Positions 17,218 to 26,191 of a DNA stretch of 64,000 nt are shown here, one piece after another. How positions within the stretch are numbered: position 1 is the stretch's first letter; every line of letters starts with the position of its first letter. The notes beneath the pieces were generated by a model. The model did not search any database. It saw only the letters and a list, made by a program, of their open reading frames with translations, and had not been told where the DNA came from. The translations under genes were made by a program, and so were the position numbers. Origin of the DNA: Acidobacteriota bacterium (GTDB lineage: Bacteria > Acidobacteriota > Terriglobia > Terriglobales > Acidobacteriaceae); contig JAJYZC010000004.1 of NCBI GenBank assembly GCA_021800255.1, positions 1 to 64,000 of the forward strand, read 5' to 3'.

Positions 17218-20200
17218 TCACGCACCGACCGGGGCCGGGGCCAGATCCGCAAGCAAGGCGCGAATCTCCAGCAGCACCTCGTCAGGGCGCGTGGCCGCTA
17301 AAGGATACTTGAGAACCCCTTGCGGGGTAAACTGCGCGCCGCGCCGGGCGTGGCGCGCCACCAGTTGCATTAGATGCGCGGGATCGACGGCGGCGTTTTC
17401 CATAAAGCGGATTTGCAGCCCGCCGCGCCGGCGTTCGATCTGGGCGATGCCCAAGCGCTCGCATTCCAGGCGCACGATGGCGGCTTCGAGCAGGTAAACT
17501 GTGGCGTCGGGCGGCGGGCCGTAGCGGTCCTCCAGTTCCGCGCGCACGTCGTTCACGGCCGCTTCGCTCACCGCGCCGGCGATCTTCTTGTAGAGGCGCA
17601 GGCGCTGGTTCTCCTCGGGCACGTAGCTTTCGTCAATGCGGAGGGCGATACCTAAGCTGAGTTGCGTGGAGGGACGCTCTTCGGCGCGCTCGCCCTTCAT
17701 CTCTTTGACCGCGGCTTCCAGCATCGAGGTGTAAAGCTCAAAGCCCACGGCCTCGATGTGCCCGCTCTGCTCGCCGCCGAGCATGTTGCCTGCGCCGCGC
17801 AGCTCCAGGTCGAGCGCCGCGATCTTGAATCCTGCGCCCAGGTCGCTGAACTCCTTGAGCGCGGCTAGGCGGCGGCGCGCGATGTCGGTCAGCTCCAGCT
17901 CGGGCGGAATCAGCAGATAGGCGTAGGCGCGGCGGTTGGAGCGGCCCACGCGCCCGCGCAACTGGTAGAGCTCGCTCAGACCGTGACGGTCGGCGCGGTT
18001 GATGAGGATGGTGTTCGCCAGGGGAATATCCAAGCCATTCTCGATGATCGTGGTCGCCACCAGCACGTCGAATTCGTGGCCCATGAAGGCCAGCATCACC
18101 TTTTCAAGCTCGGCCTCGCTCATCTGTCCGTGGGCCACGGCGACGCGCGCGGCCGGCGCCAGCTCCTGAATGCGCGCAGCGATCTCGTAGATAGACTCGA
18201 CGCGGTTATGCACAAAGAAGACCTGTCCGCCGCGCTCCAGCTCCAGCTCGATGGCCGAACGCACGATCTTTTCGTCGAACTTGGCCACCACGGTCTGAAT
18301 CGCCATGCGGTCTTTAGGCGGGGTTTCGATGATGCTCATGTCGCGCAGGCCCACCAGCGACATGTGCAGGGTGCGCGGGATGGGCGTGGCGCTCATGGCC
18401 AGCACGTCGATCTCCTTGCGCAGTTGCTTCAGGCGCTCTTTATGGCGCACGCCGAAGCGCTGCTCTTCATCCACCACCAGCAGGCCCAGGTCCTGGAACT
18501 TGATGTCTTTGGAGAGCAGCCGGTGCGTGCCGATGAGGATGTCCACCTTGCCCGTCTCCACGCGCGCCACGATCTCCTTTTGCTCTTTGGCGGTGCGAAA
18601 GCGCGAGATCATCTCAATGTGAATGGGGAACTGGGCAAAGCGGCGCTTGAAGGTCTCAAAGTGCTGAAAGCTGAGCACCGTGGTGGGCGCGAGCACGGCG
18701 ACCTGCTTGCCGTCCTGCACGGCCTTGAAGGCCGCGCGCATGGCTACTTCGGTTTTGCCGTAGCCCACGTCGCCGCAGAGCAGCCGGTCCATGGGCATGG
18801 GCGATTCCATGTCGTCTTTGATGGCGCGGATGGCCGCTATCTGGTCGTCGGTCTCGTTGAAGTCGAAGGCGTCCTCGAACTCGCGCTGGAACTCGTTGTC
18901 TGGTGAGAAGGCCGTACCCTCGACCGTGTGCCGCTCGGCGTAGAGCTTGAGCAGCTCGCCGGCCATGTCCTGCATGGCCTTGCGCACGCGCGCCTTGGTT
19001 TTGGTCCATTGCTGCGAACCCAGGCGGTTGAGCGGGGGGGCGGGTCCGGTATCAGTGGAGCGGTATTTCTGAATCAGATCCAAGCGGGTCAGCGGGACAT
19101 ACAGCCTGGCCTGCTCGGCAAACTCCAGGACCATGAACTCGACGGAGAGTCCATCCTGCTCAATCTCTTTCAGTCCCTGGTACTGCGCGATTCCGTGCTC
19201 GACGTGCACGACGTAGTCGCCGATACCGAGGTCGCGGAAGTCGGAGACGAAGGCCGCTGTCTTGGACCGCTTGGGTTCCGCGCCGCGGCGCGTGGCGGTC
19301 ACGTCGGCTTCATCGGAGAGATCGTTGGCCCCGAAGACGACCAGGTTGGCGTCTGCGAAGCTCACGCCCGCAGCCAGCGGCGTCCTGACAATCACCGGGA
19401 CGCGCAGGTCGCCGGCCAGATAGCTCGTTTCCTCAAGCACCGAATCGCCGCCATGATGCGCGATGCGGCTGCCCAGGCGGTAGGGGATCTGGTACTCGCG
19501 CAGGAGCGTGGCCAGGCGCTCGACCTCGCCCTGGTTGGGCGCGGCCAGAACGGTCCGCGTCTCTGCGGCCATCAGGTTCTTCAGTTGCTCGGTGAGCGCG
19601 GGAATCGAGCCGTGAAACCGAAGCGTGGGCCGCGTGGCCATCTCGATCTCGCCCAGGGTTGGGTCTTCGTCGAGCACGTCCACCGCGCCCAGTTGATCGA
19701 GGTCGAGCCCCATGTGCGACTGAAGCGCGGCCTGCAAAACCTCCGGGCGCAGGTAAATGTCTTCGGGGCGGATCAGGGAGCCGATGCCAGATCGCTCATG
19801 GCGCTGCTCAACCTTGTTCCACCAGCGGTCGATCTGGTTGCGCACCATGGCCGGCTCATCCACGAAGAGCGCGCACTTGGGAAGCAGCGTGAGCAGCGAT
19901 TTTTCCGCGCCCGCCACAGCGGCGAAGAACTCCCAGCCAGGAAAGACGCTCACGCCGCCAGCCGCCGCGGCCTCAGCGGCCATCTGTTCGTCTTCAACCT
20001 CGACGCGCTGGCGGCTGAGCCGCGCATTCACGGCCGCGAGCAGATGCTCGGTCACCGGCGTTTCGGTTAAGGGCAGCAGCAGCGCCTCGTCGAGGCCCGA
20101 CTGCGAGCGCTGGGTTTCGGGATCGAATTTGCGCAGGGTCTCGATTTCGTCGCCGAAGAACTCGATGCGCACCGGGCGGTCGGATTCCGGCGAATAGACG

Positions 20201-20778
20201 TCCACGATCCCGCCCCGGCGCGTGAACTGGCCCGGCATCTCCACCAGATCCATCTGCGTGTAGCCTACCGATGCCAAATGGCCGGTGAGCACCTCCGGAT
20301 CCATTTCTTCGCCGCGGCGCAGCGTGACGGCGAGGCCGGCGTAGTAATCACGGCCAAAGAGCCTGAGGGCTGCCGCCTCCACGGGGGCGACCACGATCTC
20401 TGCGGCGCCGGTGGCCAGCTTCCAGAGGGCTGCGGCGCGAGCCTCCTGCACGCCAGGATGAGGGGAGAGATTTTCAAAGGGAAGCACGTCGTGAGCCGGC
20501 AGCCGCGTAACGCGCGCCGGGTCTACCGCGCCGGTGAGCTCGCAGCCCGCGCGCAGCATCGGCTCCAGCGCCTCGGCGGCCTTGTTATCGGCCACCACCA
20601 CGACCACCGGCTGCCGGGCCGCCCGCGCCATCATTGGCAGATACAGCGCCCGCGCCGTCGCCGTGAGTCCGGACACACGTCTCCGCTCCGCACCCAGGCT
20701 CAGGTGCCTGCGGATACGCTCGAAGGCCGGCGAATGCTCCAGCTCCGCGAAGATCTCGCGGACGAACGGGAGAATCAT
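17218..20778 (-). CDS. mfd: Transcription-repair coupling factor Mfd
   Basis: A 1,186-residue DNA translocase that removes stalled RNA polymerase at lesions and recruits UvrA. Domain order is normal: N-terminal UvrB-like module (QFTRRGGIVDVYSPE about 185-200), RNA-polymerase-interacting domain (GDYVVHVEHGIAQYQGL about 515-530), helicase domain with Walker A GDVGYGKTEVA (about 660) and DEEQ box (LVVDEEQRFG). The second helicase lobe has YQLRGRVGRSNRRAYAYLL, which covers the translocation (TRG) region, and a C-terminal autoinhibitory domain follows. The ATG at 20778 gives a full-length family member. There is no sign of damage. Confidence 0.96.
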   Translation of the reverse strand: MILPFVREIFAELEHSPAFERIRRHLSLGAERRRVSGLTATARALYLPMMARAARQPVVVVVADNKAAEALEPMLRAGCELTGAVDPARVTRLPAHDVLPFENLSPHPGVQEARAAALWKLATGAAEIVVAPVEAAALRLFGRDYYAGLAVTLRRGEEMDPEVLTGHLASVGYTQMDLVEMPGQFTRRGGIVDVYSPESDRPVRIEFFGDEIETLRKFDPETQRSQSGLDEALLLPLTETPVTEHLLAAVNARLSRQRVEVEDEQMAAEAAAAGGVSVFPGWEFFAAVAGAEKSLLTLLPKCALFVDEPAMVRNQIDRWWNKVEQRHERSGIGSLIRPEDIYLRPEVLQAALQSHMGLDLDQLGAVDVLDEDPTLGEIEMATRPTLRFHGSIPALTEQLKNLMAAETRTVLAAPNQGEVERLATLLREYQIPYRLGSRIAHHGGDSVLEETSYLAGDLRVPVIVRTPLAAGVSFADANLVVFGANDLSDEADVTATRRGAEPKRSKTAAFVSDFRDLGIGDYVVHVEHGIAQYQGLKEIEQDGLSVEFMVLEFAEQARLYVPLTRLDLIQKYRSTDTGPAPPLNRLGSQQWTKTKARVRKAMQDMAGELLKLYAERHTVEGTAFSPDNEFQREFEDAFDFNETDDQIAAIRAIKDDMESPMPMDRLLCGDVGYGKTEVAMRAAFKAVQDGKQVAVLAPTTVLSFQHFETFKRRFAQFPIHIEMISRFRTAKEQKEIVARVETGKVDILIGTHRLLSKDIKFQDLGLLVVDEEQRFGVRHKERLKQLRKEIDVLAMSATPIPRTLHMSLVGLRDMSIIETPPKDRMAIQTVVAKFDEKIVRSAIELELERGGQVFFVHNRVESIYEIAARIQELAPAARVAVAHGQMSEAELEKVMLAFMGHEFDVLVATTIIENGLDIPLANTILINRADRHGLSELYQLRGRVGRSNRRAYAYLLIPPELELTDIARRRLAALKEFSDLGAGFKIAALDLELRGAGNMLGGEQSGHIEAVGFELYTSMLEAAVKEMKGERAEERPSTQLSLGIALRIDESYVPEENQRLRLYKKIAGAVSEAAVNDVRAELEDRYGPPPDATVYLLEAAIVRLECERLGIAQIERRRGGLQIRFMENAAVDPAHLMQLVARHARRGAQFTPQGVLKYPLAATRPDEVLLEIRALLADLAPAPVGA

Positions 20779-20918
20779 GTGAGTTCAGTTTACGGCATCG
20801 CGAGCCTTGTGGCCGGTTGCGCCGCTTCGTTCGCTCTGTTCGCCCTTCGGCCGATAGCAGATGCACCCTCCAGATGCGCAGGAAGGCAATTGGCGAACTC
20901 CCGCGGCGTGTCCGGCTC

Positions 20919-23405
20919 TCAGTTCACCGACGCCAGCCGCGAATAACGCGGCATCTCCTGGGGCGGCACTTGGGCATCCTGGTAAAAACGTTGTTTGGCC
21001 GCGTACATCCTTTTGTCGGCCTCGGCCAGAAGCTGTTCGGTTTCCGTTCCGTCCTGGGGGTAGAAGGCCGCGCCCAGACTCAGCGACAGGAAGTCTTTGC
21101 CGCAGACCTCGCGGCCGGCCCTTTGCGCCAGGGCGCTGAGCAGGACGGCGCGATCGCTGACCATAGCGGGCGGCATGTTGGGCGCCACGATGACGAACTC
21201 GTCACCACCCATGCGCGCCGTGTAATCGCTGTCGCGGCAGGCCTCGTGCATGAACGCGGCGAAGAGCTTGAGGACCTTATCGCCGGCCAGATGACCGTAG
21301 CGGTCGTTGACCTGCTTGAATCCGTTCAAGTCGCAGACCATGATGGCCACGGTCGCGTGTTCGCGCTTGTTGCGGTTTAGCTCTTGCTCCAAATACATCG
21401 AGAGCGCCCGCGCATTCGCCATGCCAGTCAGATAGTCGATGGTGGCCGAACTCTCCGCTTCGCGGTACCTGAGGGCGTTTTCAATGAAGAGCGCCACTCT
21501 GGCGGTGACCACCTGGAGAATGCGCAAATGGTCGCCGGTAAAGGCGTCGGGCTCGGCCTGGTAGAGCGCCAGCACGCCCACCAAACCGTTGACTCCCTCC
21601 AGCGGCACCACCAGCGCGGAGCGCGGCTGGCTGATGTTTTTCGGGTCATGCCGGAAGCCCACCTCGACGGCGGGGTTGCCGTTGATGATAGGGAGCGCGT
21701 TCTGCGCCACCCATCCGCACAGGCCTGTGCCCACGGGGATGCTCAGCGAGGAAAACAGCCGGAAGTTGTCGCCGCTGACGAACTCCGGCGTGATCCAATC
21801 GCCTTTGCGGACGAAAACGACGATGGAATCGTAGGGCACCAGCTTGCGCAGCCTCATAGCCACCAGGGAGAGCGTCTCGTCGAGGCTGAGAGAGTTACCC
21901 AAGTCCTGGCTCAATTCAAACAGGGTGTGCGCTTCCTGCCGCGCCGACGCTATGGAGGACAGGAAGTTGGTTGGATTGGCGCTCGCGGAGGGATCGTGCG
22001 CAAAGCCGGCGGCAGGCATTTCCCCTCTTTCGACGGCACAGTTGAAGCTGAGGGAATCGATGCTTTGCCGTTCCAAACCGCGGACGGCCAGGACTTCCAA
22101 CTCCCGGTAGCGGCGCTGAAGAATCTCGACAACCTTGGGATCGAAGGCCGCGCCGGCGTCCTTGGCGACCTCTTTCATAGCCTCATCCAGGGGCAGGGCC
22201 TTGCGGTACTGGCGATCGGAGGACAGGGCGTCGAGGCAATCCACGGCGGCCAGAATGCGCGCGCCGATGGGGATATCGTTTCCTTTGAGTCCATCCGGAT
22301 AGCCTTTTCCATTCCACTTTTCGTGGTGCGATCTGACGATGGGCGCCACCGGATAGGGAAAGGCGACCTTTTCCAGAATCTCGGCGCCCACGATGGGATG
22401 AATCTTCATCTTCTCGAACTCTTCGGGAGTCAGGCGGCCGGGCTTGTTGATGATGTGGTCGGGCACGGCCAGCTTGCCGATGTCGTGCAGCAGCGCGGCT
22501 GCGCGCAGCGCATCGATCTCCTCCTCGCTCAAGCCCATGTCTTTGGCGATCTCCACCGCGTAGGTGCGCACGCGCTGCAGATGCTTGTGGGTGGTGTGGT
22601 CTTTGGCGTCGATGGCCAAGGCCAGGCCTTCGATGGTGCGCAGGTGCAGCGCGCACACCTGTTCGACGTGGCTTTTTTCGGTTTCCACCTGCAGGCTCTC
22701 GATCTCTACGCGTTTCCTTTCCTCCTCCAGCCGGCTTAGATACATGTGGTAGGAGCGGTAGATTCCATACATGATGGGCAGGATTAAAAGCGAGTTTTGC
22801 CAACCGATAAAGCGGTCGGCGAAGCTCACCAGGCCCACAACGGCGGCGCCGGCTAAGTAGTATGGAAAGGACCAGAAGTAGGTCTCCGACCAGATAGTGC
22901 GCAGCGAATGCCCCTCGCTCAACGTGATCACGATGGCTACGGGGATGGTATTAGCTAGGAAGTAGACACAGGCTGCCGTCAGCAGCAATAGAGGCAGGCT
23001 AGTGCGCAGATACCCAGAAAGTGCGTGATAGGCAAAATAAGCGAAGCAGATGGCGATGGGGGTCATGCTGAGCACGTTGAAGACAACCTTGACCGCCTCC
23101 GGCCGGTGCCGTGTCTTCCATACGCTCTGCACCAGGGCGGCGGTGCAGCCAATGGCCAGCGTCTCTCCCAACGATAGTTCCAAGATTCCGAGCAGGACGA
23201 ACAAAAAATGCACCGACATGCTGCTCTCGATGCCCGGCAGCTTTACCTTCATGGTGGAGGCCAGCACCGCGATGATCAGATAACATGCGAACTTCAGCAG
23301 ATGCTCTGAGCGCCATTGCGAAAAAGCCAGCGCCAGCACCGCAACTCCGCATGCCGCGGTGGCGGCTACGAATACCTTAGCCGGAGTTGGCAAGCTGGGA
23401 TTCAT
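20919..23405 (-). CDS. Membrane HD-GYP / GAF / GGDEF signalling protein
   Basis: An 828-residue putative bifunctional c-di-GMP protein. Residues 1-215 contain about seven membrane helices, then a short coiled coil (about 222-250). The HD-GYP domain follows with HDIGK (307-311) and HHEKWNGKGYPDGL (360-373), with all metal and GYP residues present. A GAF domain (about 480-625) contains GTGLCGWVAQNALPI. The C-terminal GGDEF domain keeps the intact signature RMGGDEF (about 731-737), preceded by DLNGFKQVNDRYGH. Both the phosphodiesterase and cyclase centres look intact, so output may be switched by the GAF or membrane domain. ATG 23405 is chosen because the frame upstream to 23687 has no domain character. 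It is divergent from the repeat-bearing region. Confidence 0.9.
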   Translation of the reverse strand: MNPSLPTPAKVFVAATAACGVAVLALAFSQWRSEHLLKFACYLIIAVLASTMKVKLPGIESSMSVHFLFVLLGILELSLGETLAIGCTAALVQSVWKTRHRPEAVKVVFNVLSMTPIAICFAYFAYHALSGYLRTSLPLLLLTAACVYFLANTIPVAIVITLSEGHSLRTIWSETYFWSFPYYLAGAAVVGLVSFADRFIGWQNSLLILPIMYGIYRSYHMYLSRLEEERKRVEIESLQVETEKSHVEQVCALHLRTIEGLALAIDAKDHTTHKHLQRVRTYAVEIAKDMGLSEEEIDALRAAALLHDIGKLAVPDHIINKPGRLTPEEFEKMKIHPIVGAEILEKVAFPYPVAPIVRSHHEKWNGKGYPDGLKGNDIPIGARILAAVDCLDALSSDRQYRKALPLDEAMKEVAKDAGAAFDPKVVEILQRRYRELEVLAVRGLERQSIDSLSFNCAVERGEMPAAGFAHDPSASANPTNFLSSIASARQEAHTLFELSQDLGNSLSLDETLSLVAMRLRKLVPYDSIVVFVRKGDWITPEFVSGDNFRLFSSLSIPVGTGLCGWVAQNALPIINGNPAVEVGFRHDPKNISQPRSALVVPLEGVNGLVGVLALYQAEPDAFTGDHLRILQVVTARVALFIENALRYREAESSATIDYLTGMANARALSMYLEQELNRNKREHATVAIMVCDLNGFKQVNDRYGHLAGDKVLKLFAAFMHEACRDSDYTARMGGDEFVIVAPNMPPAMVSDRAVLLSALAQRAGREVCGKDFLSLSLGAAFYPQDGTETEQLLAEADKRMYAAKQRFYQDAQVPPQEMPRYSRLASVN

Positions 23406-23690
23406 TGATAGGACTCTTTCGTGTGCTGCCCTCGAAGCGCGTTTCCGGTGCGTGTGATCTGCTCGCACCCGCAGCGCGCGGCAGCGCGAGGAAACACATT
23501 GCTGCAACGCAGACAGGCGCCTATGGCCGGTCACACGGCCACGGAGAACCTGAAAATCCTCAATCTTTTCATCGACAAGCTGGTATGGCGCCTTTACAGA
23601 CGAAAGTGGTAACTCCACGCACAAGCGCGGCAAAGATTCGCAGCCCAGAGGCACTGCCAGAACTGTCAGTGGAGCGAATTGGGACACTTT
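23406..23690. other. Intergenic stretch upstream of the HD-GYP gene
   Basis: 285 bp lying between the HD-GYP start and the dispersed repeat. The minus frame is open through it, but the peptide has no domain-like features. I see no clear promoter, RNA or small gene. Confidence 0.4.
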
Positions 23691-23808
23691 CGGCCTTTTC
23701 GGAAATAGTGCAAGTCCTGTTGAGATTGATTTTCATGCCGCCATTCCTTGAAGTAGCGGCGACTCGAGAATGTGCTTTCGGTCTACAGAACTTCTGAAAA
23801 TGCGATAG
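23691..23808 (+). repeat. Dispersed repeat family 1, copy A
   Basis: About 118 bp with ends CCTTTTCGGAAATAG and TTCTGAAAATGCGATAG. The interior shares GAGATTGATTTTCATG, CTTGAAGT-GCGGC and CTTTCGGTCTACAGAA with copies C and D. Same orientation as copy D. It lies in the gap before the homocysteine methyltransferase gene. Confidence 0.8.
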
Positions 23809-23902
23809 GGCGCGAACCGCGCTGCCGGGCGGAGGGCCTGAGGAAACACACTGTTAACTGGTATGCGCTGCGGCCTGTGCGGCCCGGCGGTACCATCATT
23901 TT

Positions 23903-24880
23903 ATGGCCAAGAATGCCGAGCCTGCGGATTCCGTTCTGAGCGGGGTACATGTGCTCGACGGCGGACTGGCGTCTGAACTCGAATACCAGGGCGTGCGCAT
24001 CGACGGCCCTCTTTGGTCAGCGCACGCACTCGAGGACGCCCCGGAAAAAGTGGCCGCCGTGCATCGCGCCTGGATCGAAGCCGGCGCGCAGTGTATCGCC
24101 ACGTGCAGCTACCAGGTTTCGCGCATGGGTTATGCGGAGTTCGGCCTGCCGCCGGAGCGCGCCGATGCGGCCCTGCTGCGGTCGGTCGAGCTGGCCCGCA
24201 CGGTGGCCGCGGAGTTTCCCGGCCGCCGCGTGCTGGTGGCCGCCTCGCTCGGCCCTTATGGCGCCGCGCTTCACAATGGCGGCGAATATACGGGCGACTA
24301 CAATTGTTCCTTTGAAGATCTGGTGGCCTTTCACCGCGAGCGGATTGCGGTGCTGGCCGGGGCGCGCGGCGAACAGGCGCCCGATCTCCACCCCACCGGG
24401 CAAAGATCGCCCGGCGGGGGCCCCGATCTGCTGGCCTTTGAAACCTTCCCTTCGCTCGAAGAGGTCCGCGCCGTGGGTCAGGCTCTGGCTCCGTGGCCCG
24501 GCCTGCGCGCCTGGTTCAGCTTTTCCTGCCGGGATGAGAAGCACGTCTCGCACGGGGAGCCGGTCGCCGACTGCGCGGCGTTTCTGGAGCGGCTGCCCCA
24601 GACCGTGGCCATCGGCGTGAATTGCGTGCCGCCGAAGTGGATTTCTTCGCTCATCGCTGAACTGCGCGCCGCCTCCAGCAAGCCGGTCATCGTCTATCCC
24701 AACTCCGGCGAAGGATGGGACGCGGAGCATCGCTGCTGGACGGGAACTACTGATGCGGCGGAGTTTGGGGCAATGGCAGAAAAATGGTTTCGCGCCGGAG
24801 CGCAGATCGTGGGTGGCTGCTGCCGGACCCGGCCCGCGCATATTCGCCAGGTAGCGCAGGCGGCGACGGAAAACGGTTAA
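23903..24880 (+). CDS. mmuM: Homocysteine S-methyltransferase
   Basis: A 325-residue zinc-dependent enzyme transferring a methyl group (typically from S-methylmethionine) to homocysteine to give methionine. Visible motifs are LDGGLASELE at the N-terminus, ASLGPYGAALHNGGEYTGDY, DLLAFETFPS, GVNCVPP (zinc Cys) and GGCCRTRP (zinc Cys pair), so all three zinc ligands are present. Residues about 160-173 are an extra in-frame segment encoded by a 42-bp palindromic insertion flanked by CCCGATCT repeats. It lies in a loop just before DLLAFETFPS. The stop overlaps the 3' end of the convergent TPR gene by 4 bases. Activity despite the insert is likely but unproven. Confidence 0.9.
   Translation: MAKNAEPADSVLSGVHVLDGGLASELEYQGVRIDGPLWSAHALEDAPEKVAAVHRAWIEAGAQCIATCSYQVSRMGYAEFGLPPERADAALLRSVELARTVAAEFPGRRVLVAASLGPYGAALHNGGEYTGDYNCSFEDLVAFHRERIAVLAGARGEQAPDLHPTGQRSPGGGPDLLAFETFPSLEEVRAVGQALAPWPGLRAWFSFSCRDEKHVSHGEPVADCAAFLERLPQTVAIGVNCVPPKWISSLIAELRAASSKPVIVYPNSGEGWDAEHRCWTGTTDAAEFGAMAEKWFRAGAQIVGGCCRTRPAHIRQVAQAATENG
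24380..24429. repeat. Palindromic element inserted in frame in mmuM
   Basis: A hairpin (24391-24401 pairs with 24409-24419, 10 of 11 positions, loop AAAGATC) lies between two copies of CCCGATCT (24380-24387 and 24422-24429). The repeat-to-repeat distance is 42 bp, a multiple of three, so the reading frame is kept and 14 residues are added. The duplicated 8-mer looks like a target-site duplication. Confidence 0.75.
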
Positions 24881-25818
24881 GCCAGGCGCAGCGCCGCCGT
24901 GCCCCGGCGCGGAGGGATAAACCGCTGCGCGCGCCAGACGATGGAGAGCTGTTCGGAGCCGAGCAGCTTGCGGATCTGGCTGCGGGCATGGGCGGTCCAG
25001 GGACCGCAGTTATCCACCTTTACATAGGCCAGCCAATGGCGCAACGCCGCGCGGCGCCGGTCCACGCGTTCGTAGGCCAGGGCCAGGTTGTAGTGGGCGT
25101 CGGCATAACGCGGCGACAAGGCAACCGCTTTGCTGTAGGCGGCGATGGACTCGTCCATCCGCTCCAGCTCGTCCAGCACGTTACCCAGATCGAAATAAGC
25201 CAGCGCATAGCTGGGATCGGCCTCTGTGGCGCGCCGGTAGAGATCTTCGGCGCGGCCATATTGGCGCATGTGAAAGTAGAGGGTTCCCAAATTGATATAG
25301 GCCGGGGCATAGGCCGGATCGAGCCCGATGATCTCCTCGTATTGGGCGATGGCGCGTTGCTTTTCGCCGGCCTCCTCATCCTGGACAGCAGCCAGAAAGA
25401 GGTCTTGCACCCGGAGCGGACCCGAGGCCGGCGCCCTGCGCAGCGGCTCCGGCTTCAGCGCGGCGGTTGGCCGCTCCTGCGCCTCCGCACGTTCAAAGTC
25501 AAACAGCAACTGCCGGCGGACGGGATCTACCATCGTTCCGCAGTGACGGAAGGCGATCCGCGTGCCGGTGCGGACTACACACGCCTCGAGCAGCGGGTCG
25601 GCCATGCCCGCTACGGACTTCATGGCCAAAATGGAGTGCCGGATGGAGGCCGCGGGCACGTCTTCTTCGCGCAGCGCGCGCAAGGTTCGCAACTGGCCCA
25701 GGTGCTGGAATGTATAGGCCCGCAGTTGGGGAATCAATCCGGCCCGCTCCCACCCCTGCAACTGGCGGGAACTGATCTGTAAGATTCGCAAAACATCCTG
25801 ACGGCTATAGCTGGTCAC
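24877..25818 (-). CDS. MerR-type HTH / tetratricopeptide-repeat protein
   Basis: A 313-residue protein. The N-terminus (about 1-70) reads as a MerR-like winged helix-turn-helix (YSRQDVLRILQISSRQLQGWERAGLI) with a helical extension. The C-terminal half (about 140-270) contains at least three TPR units: AIAQYEEIIGLDPAYAPAY, RAEDLYRRATEADPSYALAY and SIAAYSKAVALSPRYADAH. The combination suggests a DNA-binding regulator that docks partner proteins through TPRs. Its ligand and targets are unknown. A GTG start at 25818 is preceded by GGAG. The 3' end overlaps convergent mmuM by 4 bp. From memory, such fusions recur in Acidobacteria without an assigned role. Confidence 0.75.
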   Translation of the reverse strand: MTSYSRQDVLRILQISSRQLQGWERAGLIPQLRAYTFQHLGQLRTLRALREEDVPAASIRHSILAMKSVAGMADPLLEACVVRTGTRIAFRHCGTMVDPVRRQLLFDFERAEAQERPTAALKPEPLRRAPASGPLRVQDLFLAAVQDEEAGEKQRAIAQYEEIIGLDPAYAPAYINLGTLYFHMRQYGRAEDLYRRATEADPSYALAYFDLGNVLDELERMDESIAAYSKAVALSPRYADAHYNLALAYERVDRRRAALRHWLAYVKVDNCGPWTAHARSQIRKLLGSEQLSIVWRAQRFIPPRRGTAALRLA

Positions 25819-26191
25819 TCTTGAGTACTCCCACAGGTAGTACGCGCTGCTACAAGGTTGGAATTCGGCGCGAACCCCTACTTACGGGTTCGCGCTTCCC
25901 GCCCGAACGTGAATGCGGCCCTTGAAACAGCTACGGAGAAACCACTCTAGAAGATGATTATGCCAAGACTCGAAGTGGATAAGCAGGCCGCAACTACAGC
26001 CGCAACCAAAAACACGTGGATAACAGGTGCAAGTCTTGGTTCCCGCGCTCAGCGGGCGGTCGCATTTCGAGATATTTCCCGGCCTGCCTGAAGCTTGGAA
26101 GGCGCGATCAGTAATTTCGTCAGAAGCATAACGAACCCGCCTCCTCAGAGTTCGAGTCCAGCGTACCGCCTTGGGCAAAGCAGTCCACACC
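25819..26191. other. Intergenic region with one hairpin
   Basis: 373 bp between comM and the TPR gene, both on the minus strand. The only clear structure is a 10-bp perfect stem, GCGCGAACCC (25868-25877) with GGGTTCGCGC (25886-25895), and an 8-base loop. It lacks a T run on either side, so it is a weak terminator candidate at best. No tRNA or small ORF was supported. Confidence 0.45.

Noticed and set aside
21384-22739. Plus-strand open frame of 451 codons
   Set aside because: It is antisense to the HD-GYP/GAF/GGDEF gene, whose motifs are unequivocal.
25868-25895. Hairpin as a terminator of comM
   Set aside because: The stem is perfect but has no T run on either strand, and it lies about 300 bp after the comM stop; recorded only as a structure.
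26140-26190. TTCGAGTCC motif resembling a tRNA T-loop
   Set aside because: The bases on both sides do not pair as a T-stem, and no acceptor or anticodon stem could be drawn.
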